64,000 nucleotides of DNA, from the NCBI RefSeq assembly GCF_004344915.1, contig NZ_SKFG01000005.1, positions 31,738 through 95,737 on the forward strand. Direction: 5' to 3'. Below the pieces are notes generated by a model that saw only the letters and a list, made by a program, of their open reading frames with translations, did not search any database and had not been told where the DNA came from. This document shows positions 17,288 to 27,732 of this stretch, piece after piece; position 1 is the first letter of the stretch; the number at the start of each line of letters is the position of its first letter. The stretch is from Paenibacillus albiflavus (lineage in GTDB: Bacteria > Bacillota > Bacilli > Paenibacillales > NBRC-103111). Made by a program: the position numbers and the translations under genes.

Positions 17288-17893
17288 CTAATCGATTTTC
17301 GCCCCATAGGATCTAGCAAAAGCAACAGCTTGGAATTCATCTAATCTAGCGCCTTTGATATCAAAAGATTTAAAATCAACGCCATCCATAACGGCTCCTC
17401 TAAGATCAGCGCCGCTTAGCTTGACCTTGCCAAGATGCGCTCTAGTTAAGTCTGCATCCCGCAGATTAGCCTTCTCTAAATTACATTCATATAAGTCTGC
17501 TTCTACGAAACGGACATTGCGAAGCGTTTGCCTCGAGAGATTCCGAAATCTGAGATTCGTATAAGACCAGTCGCCGCCTAGAATCGTAATTCCATCCATG
17601 TAGGCTTCGGTGAAGTCGGAACCGACCATTTTGCATTCTTCAAATTTAGCGACAAATAGATTTGCTCCATTGAAACGACAGTTCGTAAAAGCAGATGAGG
17701 TATGGAGAGAGGCGTTCAGGCTAGCCCCTGTAAAATCACAATCGATGAATTGGCAGCCGCTTGTCCATACTTCCTCCATATATGCGCTGCGAAACCGACA
17801 GCGAGTAAATGTACAATTTCGCAGTTCCCCTTCGCTGAACTCAACATGGCTAAAATCAACATCTATATACTGCCTATCACAATATAGATCCAT
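17288..17893 (-). CDS. pentapeptide-repeat protein
   Basis: A 201-residue protein with A(D/N)LXX-type repeats through most of its length (CRFRSAYMEE, CDFTGASLNA, ADLYECNLEKANLRDADL, ADLRGAVMDGVDF), predicting a right-handed quadrilateral beta helix. The family includes gyrase-protecting Qnr and MfpA proteins, but many members have other or unknown roles. AGGAG lies 7 nt before the ATG at 17893; an upstream ATG at 17938 has no site. It is divergent from the pur operon control region. Confidence 0.88.
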   Translation of the reverse strand: MDLYCDRQYIDVDFSHVEFSEGELRNCTFTRCRFRSAYMEEVWTSGCQFIDCDFTGASLNASLHTSSAFTNCRFNGANLFVAKFEECKMVGSDFTEAYMDGITILGGDWSYTNLRFRNLSRQTLRNVRFVEADLYECNLEKANLRDADLTRAHLGKVKLSGADLRGAVMDGVDFKSFDIKGARLDEFQAVAFARSYGAKID

Positions 17894-17980
17894 AACCAAA
17901 CTCCTATCACACAATAATAGAAAAATAACGTTTATCACATCTATTGTATGCTATGACGAGCACTCAGGCAAAAACAAGTC

Positions 17981-18023
17981 AAAACCGAACTATAATTTTA
18001 TGGTGTCCAAAAAATGTTCGTTT
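17981..18023 (+). promoter_or_regulatory. PurBox pair (PurR operator)
   Basis: AAAACCGAACTAT at 17981 and an inverted ATGTTCGTTTT at 18014 match the PurR box CCGAAC core in opposite orientations, with about 17 nt between boxes. This is the Bacillus arrangement for repression by PurR when PRPP is low. It lies directly upstream of the -35 hexamer. Confidence 0.75.
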
Positions 18024-18031
18024 TTTCGAAA

Positions 18032-18060
18032 TTGACAGGGCTATAATCACCTGTTAAACT
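18032..18060 (+). promoter_or_regulatory. sigma-A promoter of the pur operon
   Basis: TTGACA (18032) and TAAACT (18055) are separated by 17 bp, a near-consensus vegetative promoter immediately before the riboswitch leader. Confidence 0.75.
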
Positions 18061-18103
18061 AAAATTACTCAAGTAAATCTTATTCAACTTAATATAAATC
18101 AAT

Positions 18104-18245
18104 CTCGTATAACGTCAGGAATATGGCCTGAAAGTCTCTACCCAGAAACCGTAAATTACTGGACTACGAGGGTGATGTAAGTCTGCATGCTTTCACACCT
18201 ATCCGTCCAGATCATGTTGCCTATTTGGCCATTTCTGGATTTTTC
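18104..18245 (+). promoter_or_regulatory. guanine (purine) riboswitch with transcription terminator
   Basis: The aptamer spans 18104-18170: P1 strands CTCGTA and TACGAG, the P2 region GTCAGGAATATGGCCTGA, J2/3 and the TACCCAG..CCGTAAAT..CTGGACTA core. Its J3/1 carries C (GGACTA), the guanine-specific position; adenine aptamers have T. Downstream, TCCAGA..ATG..GCC / GGC..CAT..TCTGGA followed by T5 (18206-18245) forms a terminator. GGAC (18161) and GGGTG can pair with CACACC and GTCC (18205), an antiterminator that excludes both P1 and the terminator. Guanine binding should stabilise P1, allow the terminator and switch the operon off, as in B. subtilis. Confidence 0.93.
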
Positions 18246-18284
18246 TATTTATTGCGATAAATAATCAAAGAAAGTTGGTAGAAT

Positions 18285-18770
18285 ATGACCGCACGCGTTG
18301 GAGTTATTATGGGTAGCCAGTCAGATTGGGAAACAATGAGGAAGGCATGCGATGTGCTGGATGAACTTGAAGTACCTTATGAGAAGAAGGTTGTTTCTGC
18401 GCATCGTACACCAGACTTGATGTTTGAGTATGCCGAAACTGCTATCGAACGCGGCCTTCAGGTTATTATCGCGGGAGCGGGAGGAGCGGCGCATCTGCCA
18501 GGAATGGTAGCGGCTAAGACGGAGCTTCCCGTTATCGGCGTTCCAGTTCAATCCAAAGCACTTAATGGCCTTGACTCACTTCTATCGATTGTGCAAATGC
18601 CTGCTGGCATTCCAGTAGCAACTGTTGCAATTGGTCAGGCAGGTGCAGCGAATGCAGGTCTGCTTGCAGCGCAAATGCTTGGAGCCTTCGATCCTGAACT
18701 TCAAGCACGGATTCGCGCACGTCGTGAACAAACGAAGCAAGCTGTTCTGGAAAGCAGTGACTTAATATGA
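18285..18770 (+). CDS. purE: N5-carboxyaminoimidazole ribonucleotide mutase
   Basis: A 161-residue PurE class I enzyme that moves the carboxyl group of N5-CAIR to give CAIR in step 6 of purine synthesis. Hallmarks are [19 protein letters not shown] and [12 protein letters not shown]. The presence of purK next to it confirms the bacterial two-enzyme route. The ribosome site is weak (GAAAGTTGG). It is the first gene of the operon after the riboswitch, and its stop overlaps the purK start (ATGATGA). Confidence 0.97.
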   Translation: MTARVGVIMGSQSDWETMRKACDVLDELEVPYEKKVVSAHRTPDLMFEYAETAIERGLQVIIAGAGGAAHLPGMVAAKTELPVIGVPVQSKALNGLDSLLSIVQMPAGIPVATVAIGQAGAANAGLLAAQMLGAFDPELQARIRARREQTKQAVLESSDLI

Positions 18771-19969
18771 TGAAAAATACAGAGACTAAAGAACAGGTGC
18801 TATTGCCTGGAAGTACAATTGGAGTATTGGGCGGCGGACAGCTAGGTCGTATGCTTGCCTTATCGGGTAGGGCGATGGGTTATCGATTTATTACCTTAGA
18901 TCCAACTCCTGACGCTCCGTGCGGTCAAGTAGCCGATGAGCAGCTTGTTGCAGCCTACGATAATTTGGAAGCTGCACGTGAGCTTGCAAATAAATCAGAT
19001 GTTATAACATACGAATTCGAGAATGTAGATGCAGGCGTAACGGAATTATTAATGAAGGAAACTTATGTGCCGCAAGGCAGCAAGCTATTATATGTGACCC
19101 AGCATCGCCTTCGGGAGAAGCGCGCGATCGAGGCAACGGGAGTGAAGGTAGCGCCATATAGAGAAATCGATAGCGTGGCTGCACTTCAAGACGCTGTTCA
19201 AGCGTTTGGAATGCCTTGTGTGCTGAAGACTGCAATGGGTGGCTATGACGGCAAAGGACAATGGGTTATTCGTTCCTATGAGGAGATTCCAGAAGCCTAC
19301 GAAACCTTAGCTAAAGCCAATACAGAATTAGTGTTAGAGCAATTCATTCATTTTGACAAAGAAATATCGGTAATCGCAGCTAGAAGCCCGCGTGGCGAAG
19401 TGAAAGTGTTTGCCCCCGCAGAGAATGTGCATGTAGATAATATTCTTCATTTATCAATTGTGCCGGCAAGAGTGTCTCATGAGATCACGAAACGCGCTGA
19501 AGAGCTAGCGATTCGAATTGCAGAAGGATTAGAGATTGTCGGATTAATTGCAGTAGAGATGTTCTTGACACCAGATGGGGAATTATTTGTGAATGAGCTG
19601 GCCCCACGTCCTCACAATTCAGGGCATTATACAATGGAAGCTTGCCATACGAGTCAATTCGAGCAGCATCTTCGAGCGATTTGTAATCTACCGCTTGGTT
19701 CAACTGAGCTTATGACCCCTGTGGTAATGGTTAATCTTCTCGGAGAACATGTGGAGCCTATCCTACATTGGATGAAACTTCAAGCAAATAAACTTGCAGA
19801 TTCAGCAGACAACAAGTTTAATGGTATTATTCCCAAAATTCATTTGTACGGCAAGCACGAGGCTAAGCATAAGCGCAAAATGGGCCATATCAATCTACTT
19901 ACAAAGGATTTAGATTTGGCACTTGAATGGGTTGAGCAAATGGGGATTTGGTCATCAAGAAGTAAATGA
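18767..19969 (+). CDS. purK: N5-carboxyaminoimidazole ribonucleotide synthase
   Basis: A 400-residue ATP-grasp enzyme that carboxylates AIR with bicarbonate and ATP to form N5-CAIR, the substrate of PurE. It starts with [13 protein letters not shown] (dinucleotide-like N-terminal fold), carries the ATP-grasp lid [14 protein letters not shown] and the metal-binding [13 protein letters not shown]. Its first codons overlap the purE stop by 4 nt, which indicates translational coupling. Confidence 0.97.
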   Translation: MMKNTETKEQVLLPGSTIGVLGGGQLGRMLALSGRAMGYRFITLDPTPDAPCGQVADEQLVAAYDNLEAARELANKSDVITYEFENVDAGVTELLMKETYVPQGSKLLYVTQHRLREKRAIEATGVKVAPYREIDSVAALQDAVQAFGMPCVLKTAMGGYDGKGQWVIRSYEEIPEAYETLAKANTELVLEQFIHFDKEISVIAARSPRGEVKVFAPAENVHVDNILHLSIVPARVSHEITKRAEELAIRIAEGLEIVGLIAVEMFLTPDGELFVNELAPRPHNSGHYTMEACHTSQFEQHLRAICNLPLGSTELMTPVVMVNLLGEHVEPILHWMKLQANKLADSADNKFNGIIPKIHLYGKHEAKHKRKMGHINLLTKDLDLALEWVEQMGIWSSRSK

Positions 19970-19988
19970 ATCTATGGAGGTTAGGTTA

Positions 19989-21284
19989 ATGATTGAACGT
20001 TATACACGTCCTGAAATGGCACGTATTTGGACAGAAGAGAACAAGTTTAGAGCATGGCTGGAGGTTGAGATTCTATCCTGCGAGGCATGGTCAGAGCTAG
20101 GTGTAATACCGAAGGAAGATGTACAGTTGCTTCGTGAGAAAGCGGATTTCTCAATCGATCGAATTTATGAAATTGAGCAAGAAACACGCCATGATGTGAT
20201 TGCCTTCACGCGTGCCGTGTCCGAGAGCTTGGGCGATGAGCGCAAATGGGTGCACTACGGCTTAACTTCAACGGATGTTGTAGATACAGCGCTTGGCTAT
20301 TTGCTACTTCAAGCGAATGAAATCATCGAGAAGGATTTGAACAATTTTATCGAGATCCTGCGCAATAAAGCGATTGAACATAAATATACAGCGATGATGG
20401 GCAGAACACATGGTGTACATGCAGAGCCAACAACCTTTGGTCTCAAAATGGCGCTGTGGTACGAAGAAATGAAACGGAACCTTGAGCGTTTCCGCTTTGC
20501 AGCAGATGGCGTACAATATGGCAAAATTTCTGGTGCAGTCGGAACGTACGCCAATATTGATCCGTTCGTTGAGGTTTATGTATGCGGCAAGCTTGGAACG
20601 AAGCCTGCTCCAATCTCTACACAAACCTTGCAGCGTGACCGTCATGCTGAATACATGGCGACACTTGCACTTATTGCGACTTCAATGGATAAGTTCGCAA
20701 CGGAGATTCGCGCACTTCAGAAGAGTGAATTCCGTGAAGTGGAAGAGCCGTTTGCCAAAGGTCAGAAGGGTTCCTCAGCAATGCCGCATAAACGCAATCC
20801 AATCGGCTGCGAGAGTATTTCAGGTTTATCTCGCGTGATCCGTGGTCACATGGTATCGGCATACGAGAACGTCACGCTGTGGCATGAACGTGATATTTCC
20901 CATTCGTCTGTTGAACGTATTATTCTACCTGACGCAACGATGCTGATTAACTATATGTTGAACCGTCTTGGCAACATCATCAAGAACCTGACCGTATTCC
21001 CTGAGAATATGAAGCGCAATATGAGAAGCACATACGATGTACCTTTCTCTGGTCGCGTGATGACGAAGCTGATCGATAAAGGATTTGCTCGTGAACAAGC
21101 CTATGACACTGTTCAACCTCGCGCGATGCAAGCGTGGGAAGAGCAGCGTTCATTCCGCGATATCGTGTTTGCAACACCTGAGATTACAGAAGTACTTAGC
21201 CCCGAAGAATTGGCAGACTGCTTCGATCCAAGCTGGCATTTGAAGCATGTAGATACAATCTTTGACCGTTTAAGTTTAAAATAG
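19989..21284 (+). CDS. purB: adenylosuccinate lyase
   Basis: A 431-residue fumarase-superfamily enzyme that acts twice, on SAICAR and on adenylosuccinate, releasing fumarate. The superfamily signature [10 protein letters not shown] is present (about residue 264), as are TSTDVVDTA and [19 protein letters not shown] lies about 9 nt before the ATG at 19989; upstream in-frame starts lie inside purK and are not needed. Confidence 0.97.
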   Translation: MIERYTRPEMARIWTEENKFRAWLEVEILSCEAWSELGVIPKEDVQLLREKADFSIDRIYEIEQETRHDVIAFTRAVSESLGDERKWVHYGLTSTDVVDTALGYLLLQANEIIEKDLNNFIEILRNKAIEHKYTAMMGRTHGVHAEPTTFGLKMALWYEEMKRNLERFRFAADGVQYGKISGAVGTYANIDPFVEVYVCGKLGTKPAPISTQTLQRDRHAEYMATLALIATSMDKFATEIRALQKSEFREVEEPFAKGQKGSSAMPHKRNPIGCESISGLSRVIRGHMVSAYENVTLWHERDISHSSVERIILPDATMLINYMLNRLGNIIKNLTVFPENMKRNMRSTYDVPFSGRVMTKLIDKGFAREQAYDTVQPRAMQAWEEQRSFRDIVFATPEITEVLSPEELADCFDPSWHLKHVDTIFDRLSLK

Positions 21285-21326
21285 AGGCGTAGAGGCATAC
21301 TTCCAAATCGATAAGGAGATGTAAAC

Positions 21327-22217
21327 ATGACAAGAACCGCATTAATGACAGCCGTTGATCTTGTAAAAGCACCGCTAATGTATAAAGGGAAGGTCCGTGA
21401 GCTTTACGATTTAGGCAATGATCAAATGTTAATCGTCGTAACGGATCGTATTTCCGCATTCGACTACGTATTAGAGCCAGGAATTCCTGATAAAGGAAAT
21501 GTACTGAACTTAGTCACCAGAGCTTGGTTTGAAGTAACCGCGCAATTTATGCAGAATCACATGATTCACTGTGACATTGATCAACTTGGCGATATTATCG
21601 TTGATAAAGAAGTTCTTCGTCATCGCATCATGGTGACCCGCAAGGCGACTCGTATTCCTGTAGAATGTGTCGTTCGCGGATATGTAACAGGGGGCGGCTG
21701 GCGTCAATACCAAGAAACAGGCATGATCAATGGTCGGGAATTGCCAGCAGGACTTCGCAAGAATGAGAGATTGCCACATCCGATCTTCACGCCTGCAAAG
21801 AAAAATGATGTCGGTCATGACGAAGATATTACGATCGCTGAAATGGAAGCATGGCTTGGTGAGAAGTTAACAGCTCAGTTAGCTGAGAAGAGCATTATGC
21901 TTTATGTGCTCGCACATGCTTACTGCGAAGATCGCGGTATTGTCTTAGCGGATACCAAATTAGAGTTTGGATTCATTGACGATGAAATCTTATTGATTGA
22001 CGAGATATTCACACCAGACTCTTCACGCTTCTGGGCTATGGATAAGTATGATCTTGATATCGAAATTGACTCCATGGACAAAGAGCCAGTACGTACATTC
22101 TTAGCTAATTCCAATTGGGACAAAAACTCTCAGCCTGATCCACTTCCTGCTGAAGTTGTTGAAGAAACCGCACAACGTTATACCCAAATTCTTCATGCCT
22201 TGTTCCAAGAAAAATAA
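21327..22217 (+). CDS. purC: SAICAR synthase
   Basis: A 296-residue phosphoribosylaminoimidazole-succinocarboxamide synthase that joins CAIR and aspartate using ATP. Signatures are YKGKVRELYDLG near the N-terminus, VTDRISAFDYVLEPGIPDKG and the metal-binding LIDEIFTPDSSRFW. It is longer than the ~240-residue B. subtilis enzyme and resembles the longer PurC subtype. AAGGAG precedes the ATG. Confidence 0.96.
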   Translation: MTRTALMTAVDLVKAPLMYKGKVRELYDLGNDQMLIVVTDRISAFDYVLEPGIPDKGNVLNLVTRAWFEVTAQFMQNHMIHCDIDQLGDIIVDKEVLRHRIMVTRKATRIPVECVVRGYVTGGGWRQYQETGMINGRELPAGLRKNERLPHPIFTPAKKNDVGHDEDITIAEMEAWLGEKLTAQLAEKSIMLYVLAHAYCEDRGIVLADTKLEFGFIDDEILLIDEIFTPDSSRFWAMDKYDLDIEIDSMDKEPVRTFLANSNWDKNSQPDPLPAEVVEETAQRYTQILHALFQEK

Positions 22218-22244
22218 AACACATCTCCGAGGAGGATATCCACG

Positions 22245-22484
22245 ATGAAAGCAACCGTCTATGTGACGATTAAGCAGAATGTACTCGACCCGCAAGGAAG
22301 CGCAGTAGAAGGCGCATTACATTCAATGGGTTTTGACGAAGTAAGCAAGGTTCGCGTTGGCAAGTATCTTGAGTTCGACCTGAACATAACAGATCGCGCC
22401 GAAGCCGAATCCCGCATCACAACCATGTGCGAAAAGCTTCTAGCAAATACGGTAATCGAAGACTACCGTTATGAGCTTGTGTAA
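22245..22484 (+). CDS. purS: FGAM synthase subunit PurS
   Basis: A 79-residue subunit of the three-part Gram-positive FGAM synthase, which bridges PurL and PurQ. It has the MKATVYVTIKQNVLDPQG and VEGALHSMGF segments and the acidic C-terminal strand typical of the family. GAGGAG lies 8 nt before the ATG. In most relatives purQ follows within a few bases; here 557 bp intervene. Confidence 0.96.
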   Translation: MKATVYVTIKQNVLDPQGSAVEGALHSMGFDEVSKVRVGKYLEFDLNITDRAEAESRITTMCEKLLANTVIEDYRYELV

Positions 22485-22503
22485 TCTCTTAATCTATCAC
22501 ATA

Positions 22504-22702
22504 GGCGAAACATTGTGTTAATAGCGAGCATGGTGGCTGCTGCGGGTCGGATCGTTCTTCCGATCGCTGTTGTATCCGAATTTCCTGATCAGGTAAGACC
22601 ATTTCGAGGTAGAAATTCGGCTACAAAGGCGAACACTATCGTTTCTCCAGAACGATCCGTCCCTCCGCTGCCTTCGCTACTATTAATAATGTGTGCCATA
22701 CG
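22504..22702. repeat. ~200-bp imperfect palindrome (fold-back element)
   Basis: Nested arms pair in order: ACATTGTGTTAATAG with CTATTAATAATGTGT, GGCTGCTGCGGGTC with the imperfect complement near 22659-22672, GGATCGTTCT (22549) perfectly with AGAACGATCC (22649), TTGTA with TACAA, and CGAATTTC (22577) perfectly with GAAATTCG (22612). The tip holds CCTGATCAGG. It resembles a MITE or a large REP-like hairpin. Confidence 0.7.
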
Positions 22703-22834
22703 TAATGAGATTGCGAGATTTGTGGGGTAAGTAGAAAGAGTTTTGTTACTTTGCGAAGCAATAGTAACGAAGGTTGTATAGTAAGCGAAGCAACGAAATG
22801 AAAAATTCATTTCTAGCGGAAAGTTTACGTCAGA

Positions 22835-22900
22835 CCTTTGAAATGGTGTTATATCCATAAATTCTAATCAATAAGAATACCATTTCAACAGTCGGTGTCC
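22835..22900 (+). repeat. hairpin element, purS-purQ copy
   Basis: CCTTTGAAATGGT, a loop with TTCTAATCAA, then ACCATTTCAACAGTCGGTGT. It shares order and flanking bases with the element at 27575-27646, while the stem sequence differs and remains paired. Confidence 0.6.
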
Positions 22901-23041
22901 AAGTTTTCGTAAGAAAACTACATCGGAAGCATATGCTTAGAAAAGAATTTGTAATGGAGTTTGCGTAGCATCAAACAATTTTAGACCGAAAATTACGAAT
23001 GTTCAGCACCATTTTCCATATACCGAAGGAGGATCTTCCCC

Positions 23042-23737
23042 ATGAAATTTGCCGTTCTCGTATTCCCGGGATCGAATTGCGACATTGATTGCTATAAAGC
23101 AGTAGAAGATTGCGTAGGCCAGCAGGTCGATTACGTATGGCATACAGCAACGGATTTATCTGCTTATGATTGTATTCTCGTACCTGGTGGATTCTCATAT
23201 GGCGATTACTTGCGTTGTGGTGCGATTGCTAGATTTGCACCTGTCATGACAGCATTAGTTGAAGCGATCAATCAAGGTAAGTATGTCCTTGGGATTTGCA
23301 ATGGTTTTCAGATTCTGACGGAAGCGGGTCTATTGCCTGGTGCCCTATTGCGTAACAATTCGCTTAAGTTCCGCTGTCACCAAGCATCGCTTGAAGTTGT
23401 GAACAATGAGAATCCATTCATGATGGATTATGCGAAGGGTGAAGTGATTCACATTCCAATCGCACATGGCGAAGGCAACTACTATGTGGACGAAGCAACG
23501 CTGGCAGAACTGCAAGCGAATAATCAGATTCTGCTTCGTTACGCAGCTGGTACGAATCCGAATGGTTCACTTGATGACATTGCAGGTGTATGCAACAAGC
23601 AGGGAAATGTCGTGGGAATGATGCCGCATCCAGAGCGTGCCGTGCATGAATTGCTAGGCTCGGCAGATGGCAAAAAAATGTTTACATCAATTTTGAAAGC
23701 ATGGAGGAATGAACATGACGCAGCAGCTATCCGTTAA
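23042..23737 (+). CDS. purQ: FGAM synthase glutaminase subunit
   Basis: A 231-residue class I glutamine amidotransferase that supplies ammonia to PurL for FGAR to FGAM conversion. The nucleophile Cys is in [18 protein letters not shown] and the His-Glu pair in [19 protein letters not shown] lies upstream of the ATG. Its 3' end overlaps purL by 23 nt. Confidence 0.97.
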   Translation: MKFAVLVFPGSNCDIDCYKAVEDCVGQQVDYVWHTATDLSAYDCILVPGGFSYGDYLRCGAIARFAPVMTALVEAINQGKYVLGICNGFQILTEAGLLPGALLRNNSLKFRCHQASLEVVNNENPFMMDYAKGEVIHIPIAHGEGNYYVDEATLAELQANNQILLRYAAGTNPNGSLDDIAGVCNKQGNVVGMMPHPERAVHELLGSADGKKMFTSILKAWRNEHDAAAIR

Positions 23738-25961
23738 AGAACCAACAGCAGAGCAAATTGCCGAACAGAAGATTTACAAGCAAATGGGCGTATCGGATCA
23801 AGAATATTCGCTGATCTGCGGACATCTAGGGCGTCAACCGAACTATGTGGAAATTGGTGTGTTCTCCGTTATGTGGTCTGAACATTGTGCTTATAAGAAT
23901 TCCAAGAACTTGCTTAGAAAATTCCCCGTCACTGGCCCACGCGTACTAATGGGACCTGGTGAGGGAGCTGGGATCGTAGATATCGGCGATAATCAAGCCG
24001 TTGCTTTTAAGATCGAATCACATAATCATCCATCTGCAATTGAGCCGTTTCAAGGTGCAGCTACGGGTGTAGGCGGGATTATTCGGGATATTTTCTCCAT
24101 GGGCGCTCGTCCGATTGCTTCCCTTAACTCCCTACGCTTCGGCAAACTTGAGAATGATCGTGTGAAATATTTATTCGAGCATGTTGTGTCAGGGATTGCG
24201 GGTTACGGTAACTGTATCGGGATTCCAACGGTTGGCGGCGAAGTGATGTTCGATGAGAGTTATGAAGGAAATCCACTTGTAAATGCGATGTGCGTGGGTC
24301 TAATCGATCACGATAAAATTCAGCGCGGTGTAGCCAAAGGGGTCGGCAACCCAGTGTATTATGTGGGTCCGGCAACAGGTCGTGATGGTATTCACGGTGC
24401 AACGTTTGCCTCCGAGGAATTAACGGCAGAATCCGAAGCGAAGCGTCCAGCGGTTCAAGTAGGTGATCCGTTCATGGAGAAGCTTGTCATGGAATCCTGC
24501 TTGGAGTTAATTGATTCAGGTATCGTGCTTGGGATTCAAGATATGGGTGCTGCTGGTCTTACTTGCTCGTCATCCGAAATGGCTTCTAAGGCGGGCAACG
24601 GTTTGGAGCTATATCTGGATGAAGTGCCGCAGCGTGAGACAGGCATGACACCTTATGAAATGATGCTATCCGAATCGCAAGAGCGCATGTTGTTCGTCAT
24701 TGAAGAGAAGGACGAGCCGATTGCGATGGAGATTTTTGACCGTTGGGGTGTTATTTGCAAGAAGGTTGGTAAAGTAACGGATGACGGACAATTGAAATTA
24801 TTCCATGGTGGTGCGGTGGTTGCTGAAATGCCAGTCAAAGCATTAGTTGACGAGTGCCCAGTATACAATAAACCATCTAAAGTACCTGCTTATTATGAAG
24901 AGAATGCCAATGTAGATACAACACGTTATGCAGAAGTAACGGATTTGAATGAAGCGTTGTCGAAGGTGCTGGCTTCACCAACAGTTGCGAGCAAAGAATG
25001 GGTATACAGCCAATATGATCATATGGTTCGTACATCCACTGCGGTGCGTCCAGGTTCGGATGCAGCGGTAGTGCTTGTGCCAGGTACACGCAAAGCGCTA
25101 GCGATGACAACAGATTGCAATAGCAGATTCGTTTATTTGGATCCAGAAGTTGGCGGAAGAATTACCGTTAGTGAGGCAAGTCGGAACATTGTATGTTCAG
25201 GTGCGGAGCCGCTTGCGATTACAGATAATTTAAACTTCGGAAGTCCGGAGAAACCAGAGATTTTTTGGCAAATGGAAAAGGCAGTAGATGGGTTGGCAGA
25301 AGCTTGCCGTGAGCTGGATACACCAGTTATCGGAGGCAATGTATCGCTATACAATGAGACGCCTAAGGGTGCGATTCATCCAACACCAGTTGTCGGGATG
25401 GTTGGTTTAGTTCATGATGTAGACCACATTACGACACAAGGTTTTAAAAATGCAGGTGATGTCATTATCCTGCTTGGAGACACCAAAGCAGAGCTTGGCG
25501 GTTCCGAATTCCAGTATGTGATTCATGGTGTGACGGAAGGCCGTCCTCCAGAGCTAGACTTAGCTGCTGAGAAGAAGCTGCTGAAGGTTGTACTGGAAGT
25601 CATTCAGCAAGGCAAAGTGAAATCAGCGCATGACTTGTCAGATGGCGGGCTTGCCGTTGCATTAGCAGAGTCTTGTATTTCAGGTGGTAAGGGTGCGGAT
25701 GTGAATTTTGCATCTTATTTACGCAAAGACTTCGCCTTATTCAGTGAAAGTCAATCACGTATTCTATTGTCAGTAACTCCTGAGCATGTTGAAGCTGTTG
25801 TGCATGCAGTGACTGCACAAGGTGTTCCTTGCCAAGTGATTGGAAAGGTTGCAAGCCACAAGCAGCTGAATGTCACTGTTAATAGTGTATCAGCGATTGA
25901 AGCTGAAGTAAGTACATTGGAAGCAACCTGGAAGGATGCGATTCCATGTCACATGAATTAG
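23715..25961 (+). CDS. purL: FGAM synthase large subunit
   Basis: A 748-residue small-type PurL, the ATP-dependent FGAM synthase core found with separate PurS and PurQ. Visible motifs are [26 protein letters not shown] and [23 protein letters not shown] lies 7 nt before the ATG at 23715 and only one base from the ATG at 23709, so 23715 is chosen. It overlaps purQ upstream and purF downstream by 16 nt. Confidence 0.97.
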   Translation: MTQQLSVKEPTAEQIAEQKIYKQMGVSDQEYSLICGHLGRQPNYVEIGVFSVMWSEHCAYKNSKNLLRKFPVTGPRVLMGPGEGAGIVDIGDNQAVAFKIESHNHPSAIEPFQGAATGVGGIIRDIFSMGARPIASLNSLRFGKLENDRVKYLFEHVVSGIAGYGNCIGIPTVGGEVMFDESYEGNPLVNAMCVGLIDHDKIQRGVAKGVGNPVYYVGPATGRDGIHGATFASEELTAESEAKRPAVQVGDPFMEKLVMESCLELIDSGIVLGIQDMGAAGLTCSSSEMASKAGNGLELYLDEVPQRETGMTPYEMMLSESQERMLFVIEEKDEPIAMEIFDRWGVICKKVGKVTDDGQLKLFHGGAVVAEMPVKALVDECPVYNKPSKVPAYYEENANVDTTRYAEVTDLNEALSKVLASPTVASKEWVYSQYDHMVRTSTAVRPGSDAAVVLVPGTRKALAMTTDCNSRFVYLDPEVGGRITVSEASRNIVCSGAEPLAITDNLNFGSPEKPEIFWQMEKAVDGLAEACRELDTPVIGGNVSLYNETPKGAIHPTPVVGMVGLVHDVDHITTQGFKNAGDVIILLGDTKAELGGSEFQYVIHGVTEGRPPELDLAAEKKLLKVVLEVIQQGKVKSAHDLSDGGLAVALAESCISGGKGADVNFASYLRKDFALFSESQSRILLSVTPEHVEAVVHAVTAQGVPCQVIGKVASHKQLNVTVNSVSAIEAEVSTLEATWKDAIPCHMN

Positions 25962-27430
25962 AAAATAAACAGCCCCTATGGACGGGCGATTACTATAACG
26001 AAGGCATGAATGCAGGCGAGAGCATTTTCGACAAGCTAGGCGAAGAATGCGGCGTGTTCGGCGTGTGGGGGCATGGAGACGCAGCGTCTCTATGCTACTA
26101 CGGTCTGCATGCTTTGCAGCATAGAGGCCAAGAGAGTGCAGGTATCTGTACGAATGACAACGGAACATTCCATTACTATCGTGGAATGGGACTTGTGAAA
26201 GAAGTATTCAACAATAACAATTTGAAAGACCTTAAAGGCTCGAACGCAATCGCTCATGTTCGTTACTCTACGGCAGGCGAGAGCAAGCTCGTTAATGCTC
26301 AACCGCTTGTGTTCAAATATCGTGGTGGTGATCTGGCGATTGCGACGAACGGCAATATTGTGAATGCGAAGGAGCTTCGTCAGCAGCTTGAGAGCCAAGG
26401 CTCGATTTTTCAAACTAGCTCAGATACAGAAGTGCTGGCTCACTTGATTGCACGGTCGGAGCATAACGATATCGTTACGGCTGTGAAACATGCGCTTAAG
26501 CAGCTTGTTGGGGCTTATGCGTTCCTCATTCAGACACAGGATACGTTAATTGCTGCGCTTGATCCGAATGCTTTGCGTCCTTTTGCAATGGGCCAATTAG
26601 GCGATGCGTATCTGTTTTCATCCGAGACCTGTGCTTTTGATACAGTAGGTGCTTCATATGTGCGTGATGTTCATGCAGGCGAAATGATTATTTTCCAGCA
26701 GGGACACGAAATGCGGATCGAAAGCTATACCGAAGCGAAGAACAAAGCGGTATGCGCGATGGAATACGTCTATTTTGCACGCCCAGATTCCGATATCGAT
26801 ACCGTCAATATTCATGCTGCACGTAAACGGATGGGCAAGCTGCTTGCGATTGAAGCGTTCACGGACGCGGACGTTGTAACAGGTGTACCTGACTCTTCTA
26901 TCTCTGCTGCAATTGGTTATGCGGAACAGACAGGAATTCCCTATGAGCTTGGGCTGATTAAGAATCGCTACACAGGTCGTACTTTCATTGAGCCGAGCCA
27001 AGAACTGCGTGAACAAGGCGTCAAAATGAAGCTAAGCGCCGTTCGCAAAGTTGTCGAAGGCAAACGCGTCGTCATGATCGACGATTCCATCGTAAGGGGT
27101 ACAACTTCACTTCGAATTGTGAATCTGCTGCGCGAAGCAGGAGCAACCGAAGTTCATGTACGCATTTCATCACCACCGTTTCAGAATCCTTGCTTCTATG
27201 GTATCGACACACCAACTCGCAAGGACTTAATCGCAGCGACACACACGATTGAGGAAATTCGCAAAGCGATCAATGCCGATTCCCTTTATTTCTTAAGCAA
27301 ACAAGGCATGCTGGACGGCATCGGACTTGGCTCAAACGGCGAACCGAACGGAGGCTGCTGCACAGCCTGCTTTGACAATCACTACCCGACCCCAGTCGGT
27401 GACGAAGATGAGATAAAAGCTTGTTGTTAA
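25946..27430 (+). CDS. purF: amidophosphoribosyltransferase
   Basis: A 494-residue enzyme that makes 5-phosphoribosylamine from PRPP and glutamine, the first committed step. The mature N-terminal nucleophile is Cys35 ([11 protein letters not shown]), so a 34-residue propeptide must be removed, longer than the 11 residues of B. subtilis. The PRPP loop is [14 protein letters not shown]. Cys residues in the C-terminal GGCCTACFD segment plus an internal Cys fit the iron-sulfur-binding Bacillus type. Its start overlaps the purL end by 16 nt. Confidence 0.96.
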   Translation: MSHELENKQPLWTGDYYNEGMNAGESIFDKLGEECGVFGVWGHGDAASLCYYGLHALQHRGQESAGICTNDNGTFHYYRGMGLVKEVFNNNNLKDLKGSNAIAHVRYSTAGESKLVNAQPLVFKYRGGDLAIATNGNIVNAKELRQQLESQGSIFQTSSDTEVLAHLIARSEHNDIVTAVKHALKQLVGAYAFLIQTQDTLIAALDPNALRPFAMGQLGDAYLFSSETCAFDTVGASYVRDVHAGEMIIFQQGHEMRIESYTEAKNKAVCAMEYVYFARPDSDIDTVNIHAARKRMGKLLAIEAFTDADVVTGVPDSSISAAIGYAEQTGIPYELGLIKNRYTGRTFIEPSQELREQGVKMKLSAVRKVVEGKRVVMIDDSIVRGTTSLRIVNLLREAGATEVHVRISSPPFQNPCFYGIDTPTRKDLIAATHTIEEIRKAINADSLYFLSKQGMLDGIGLGSNGEPNGGCCTACFDNHYPTPVGDEDEIKACC

Positions 27431-27732
27431 GAGGGTAATGAGAAAGTAGTAGAAGTTTAATCTGCCCCAATTAATGGGCAGGGGACTTACGTTAAATATA
27501 AATTCGAAGATGAGTTTACATTCATAGCTAGAGAACGGAGAGTTGTGTAAGTCCTGAAAAGCGACAGCGTTCGCCCTTTGACATTCTATTCTTACAAAAT
27601 CAATGTTTTATCTAATCAAGAGAATAGAATTTCAACAGGCGATGTAAGGATTTACACAAGCTCGCAGTGACCTCAGCTATGACAGAAACAACTCATATTC
27701 GAATCCCACACCCAAAGGAGATGAACCCCACC
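27431..27732. other. second structured gap inside the pur operon (purF-purM)
   Basis: About 300 bp without a gene. GGACTTAC (27484) can pair with GTAAGTCC (27547), and the hairpin element at 27575-27646 follows. The last part holds the purM ribosome site AAAGGAG (27714). Reading the purM frame upstream of 27733 gives plausible but unsupported residues. Confidence 0.65.
27575..27646 (+). repeat. hairpin element, purF-purM copy
   Basis: CCTTTGACATTCTATTCT, a loop with ATCTAATCAA, then AGAATAGAATTTCAACAGGCGATGT. The 10-bp stem ATTCTATTCT/AGAATAGAAT is perfect. Flanks and loop match 22835-22900 although the stem bases differ. Confidence 0.6.

Larger units (their letters stand above)
22485..23041. 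other. long structured gap inside the pur operon (purS-purQ)
   Basis: No credible gene in 557 bp. The left part (22504-22702) is one long imperfect palindrome. Further right are the hairpins GTTACT/AGTAAC (22745-22768), GAAATGAA/TTCATTTC (22795-22813), TTGAAATGGT/ACCATTTCAA and GTTTTC/GAAAAC (22912-22927), then a palindromic AAGCATATGCTT. A GGAGGAT site for purQ ends the stretch. I see no promoter consensus or T-tract terminator, so readthrough to purQ is expected. Confidence 0.7.

Noticed and set aside
22515..22730. 71-residue frame in the purS-purQ gap
   Set aside because: It reads through the palindrome and has no ribosome site.
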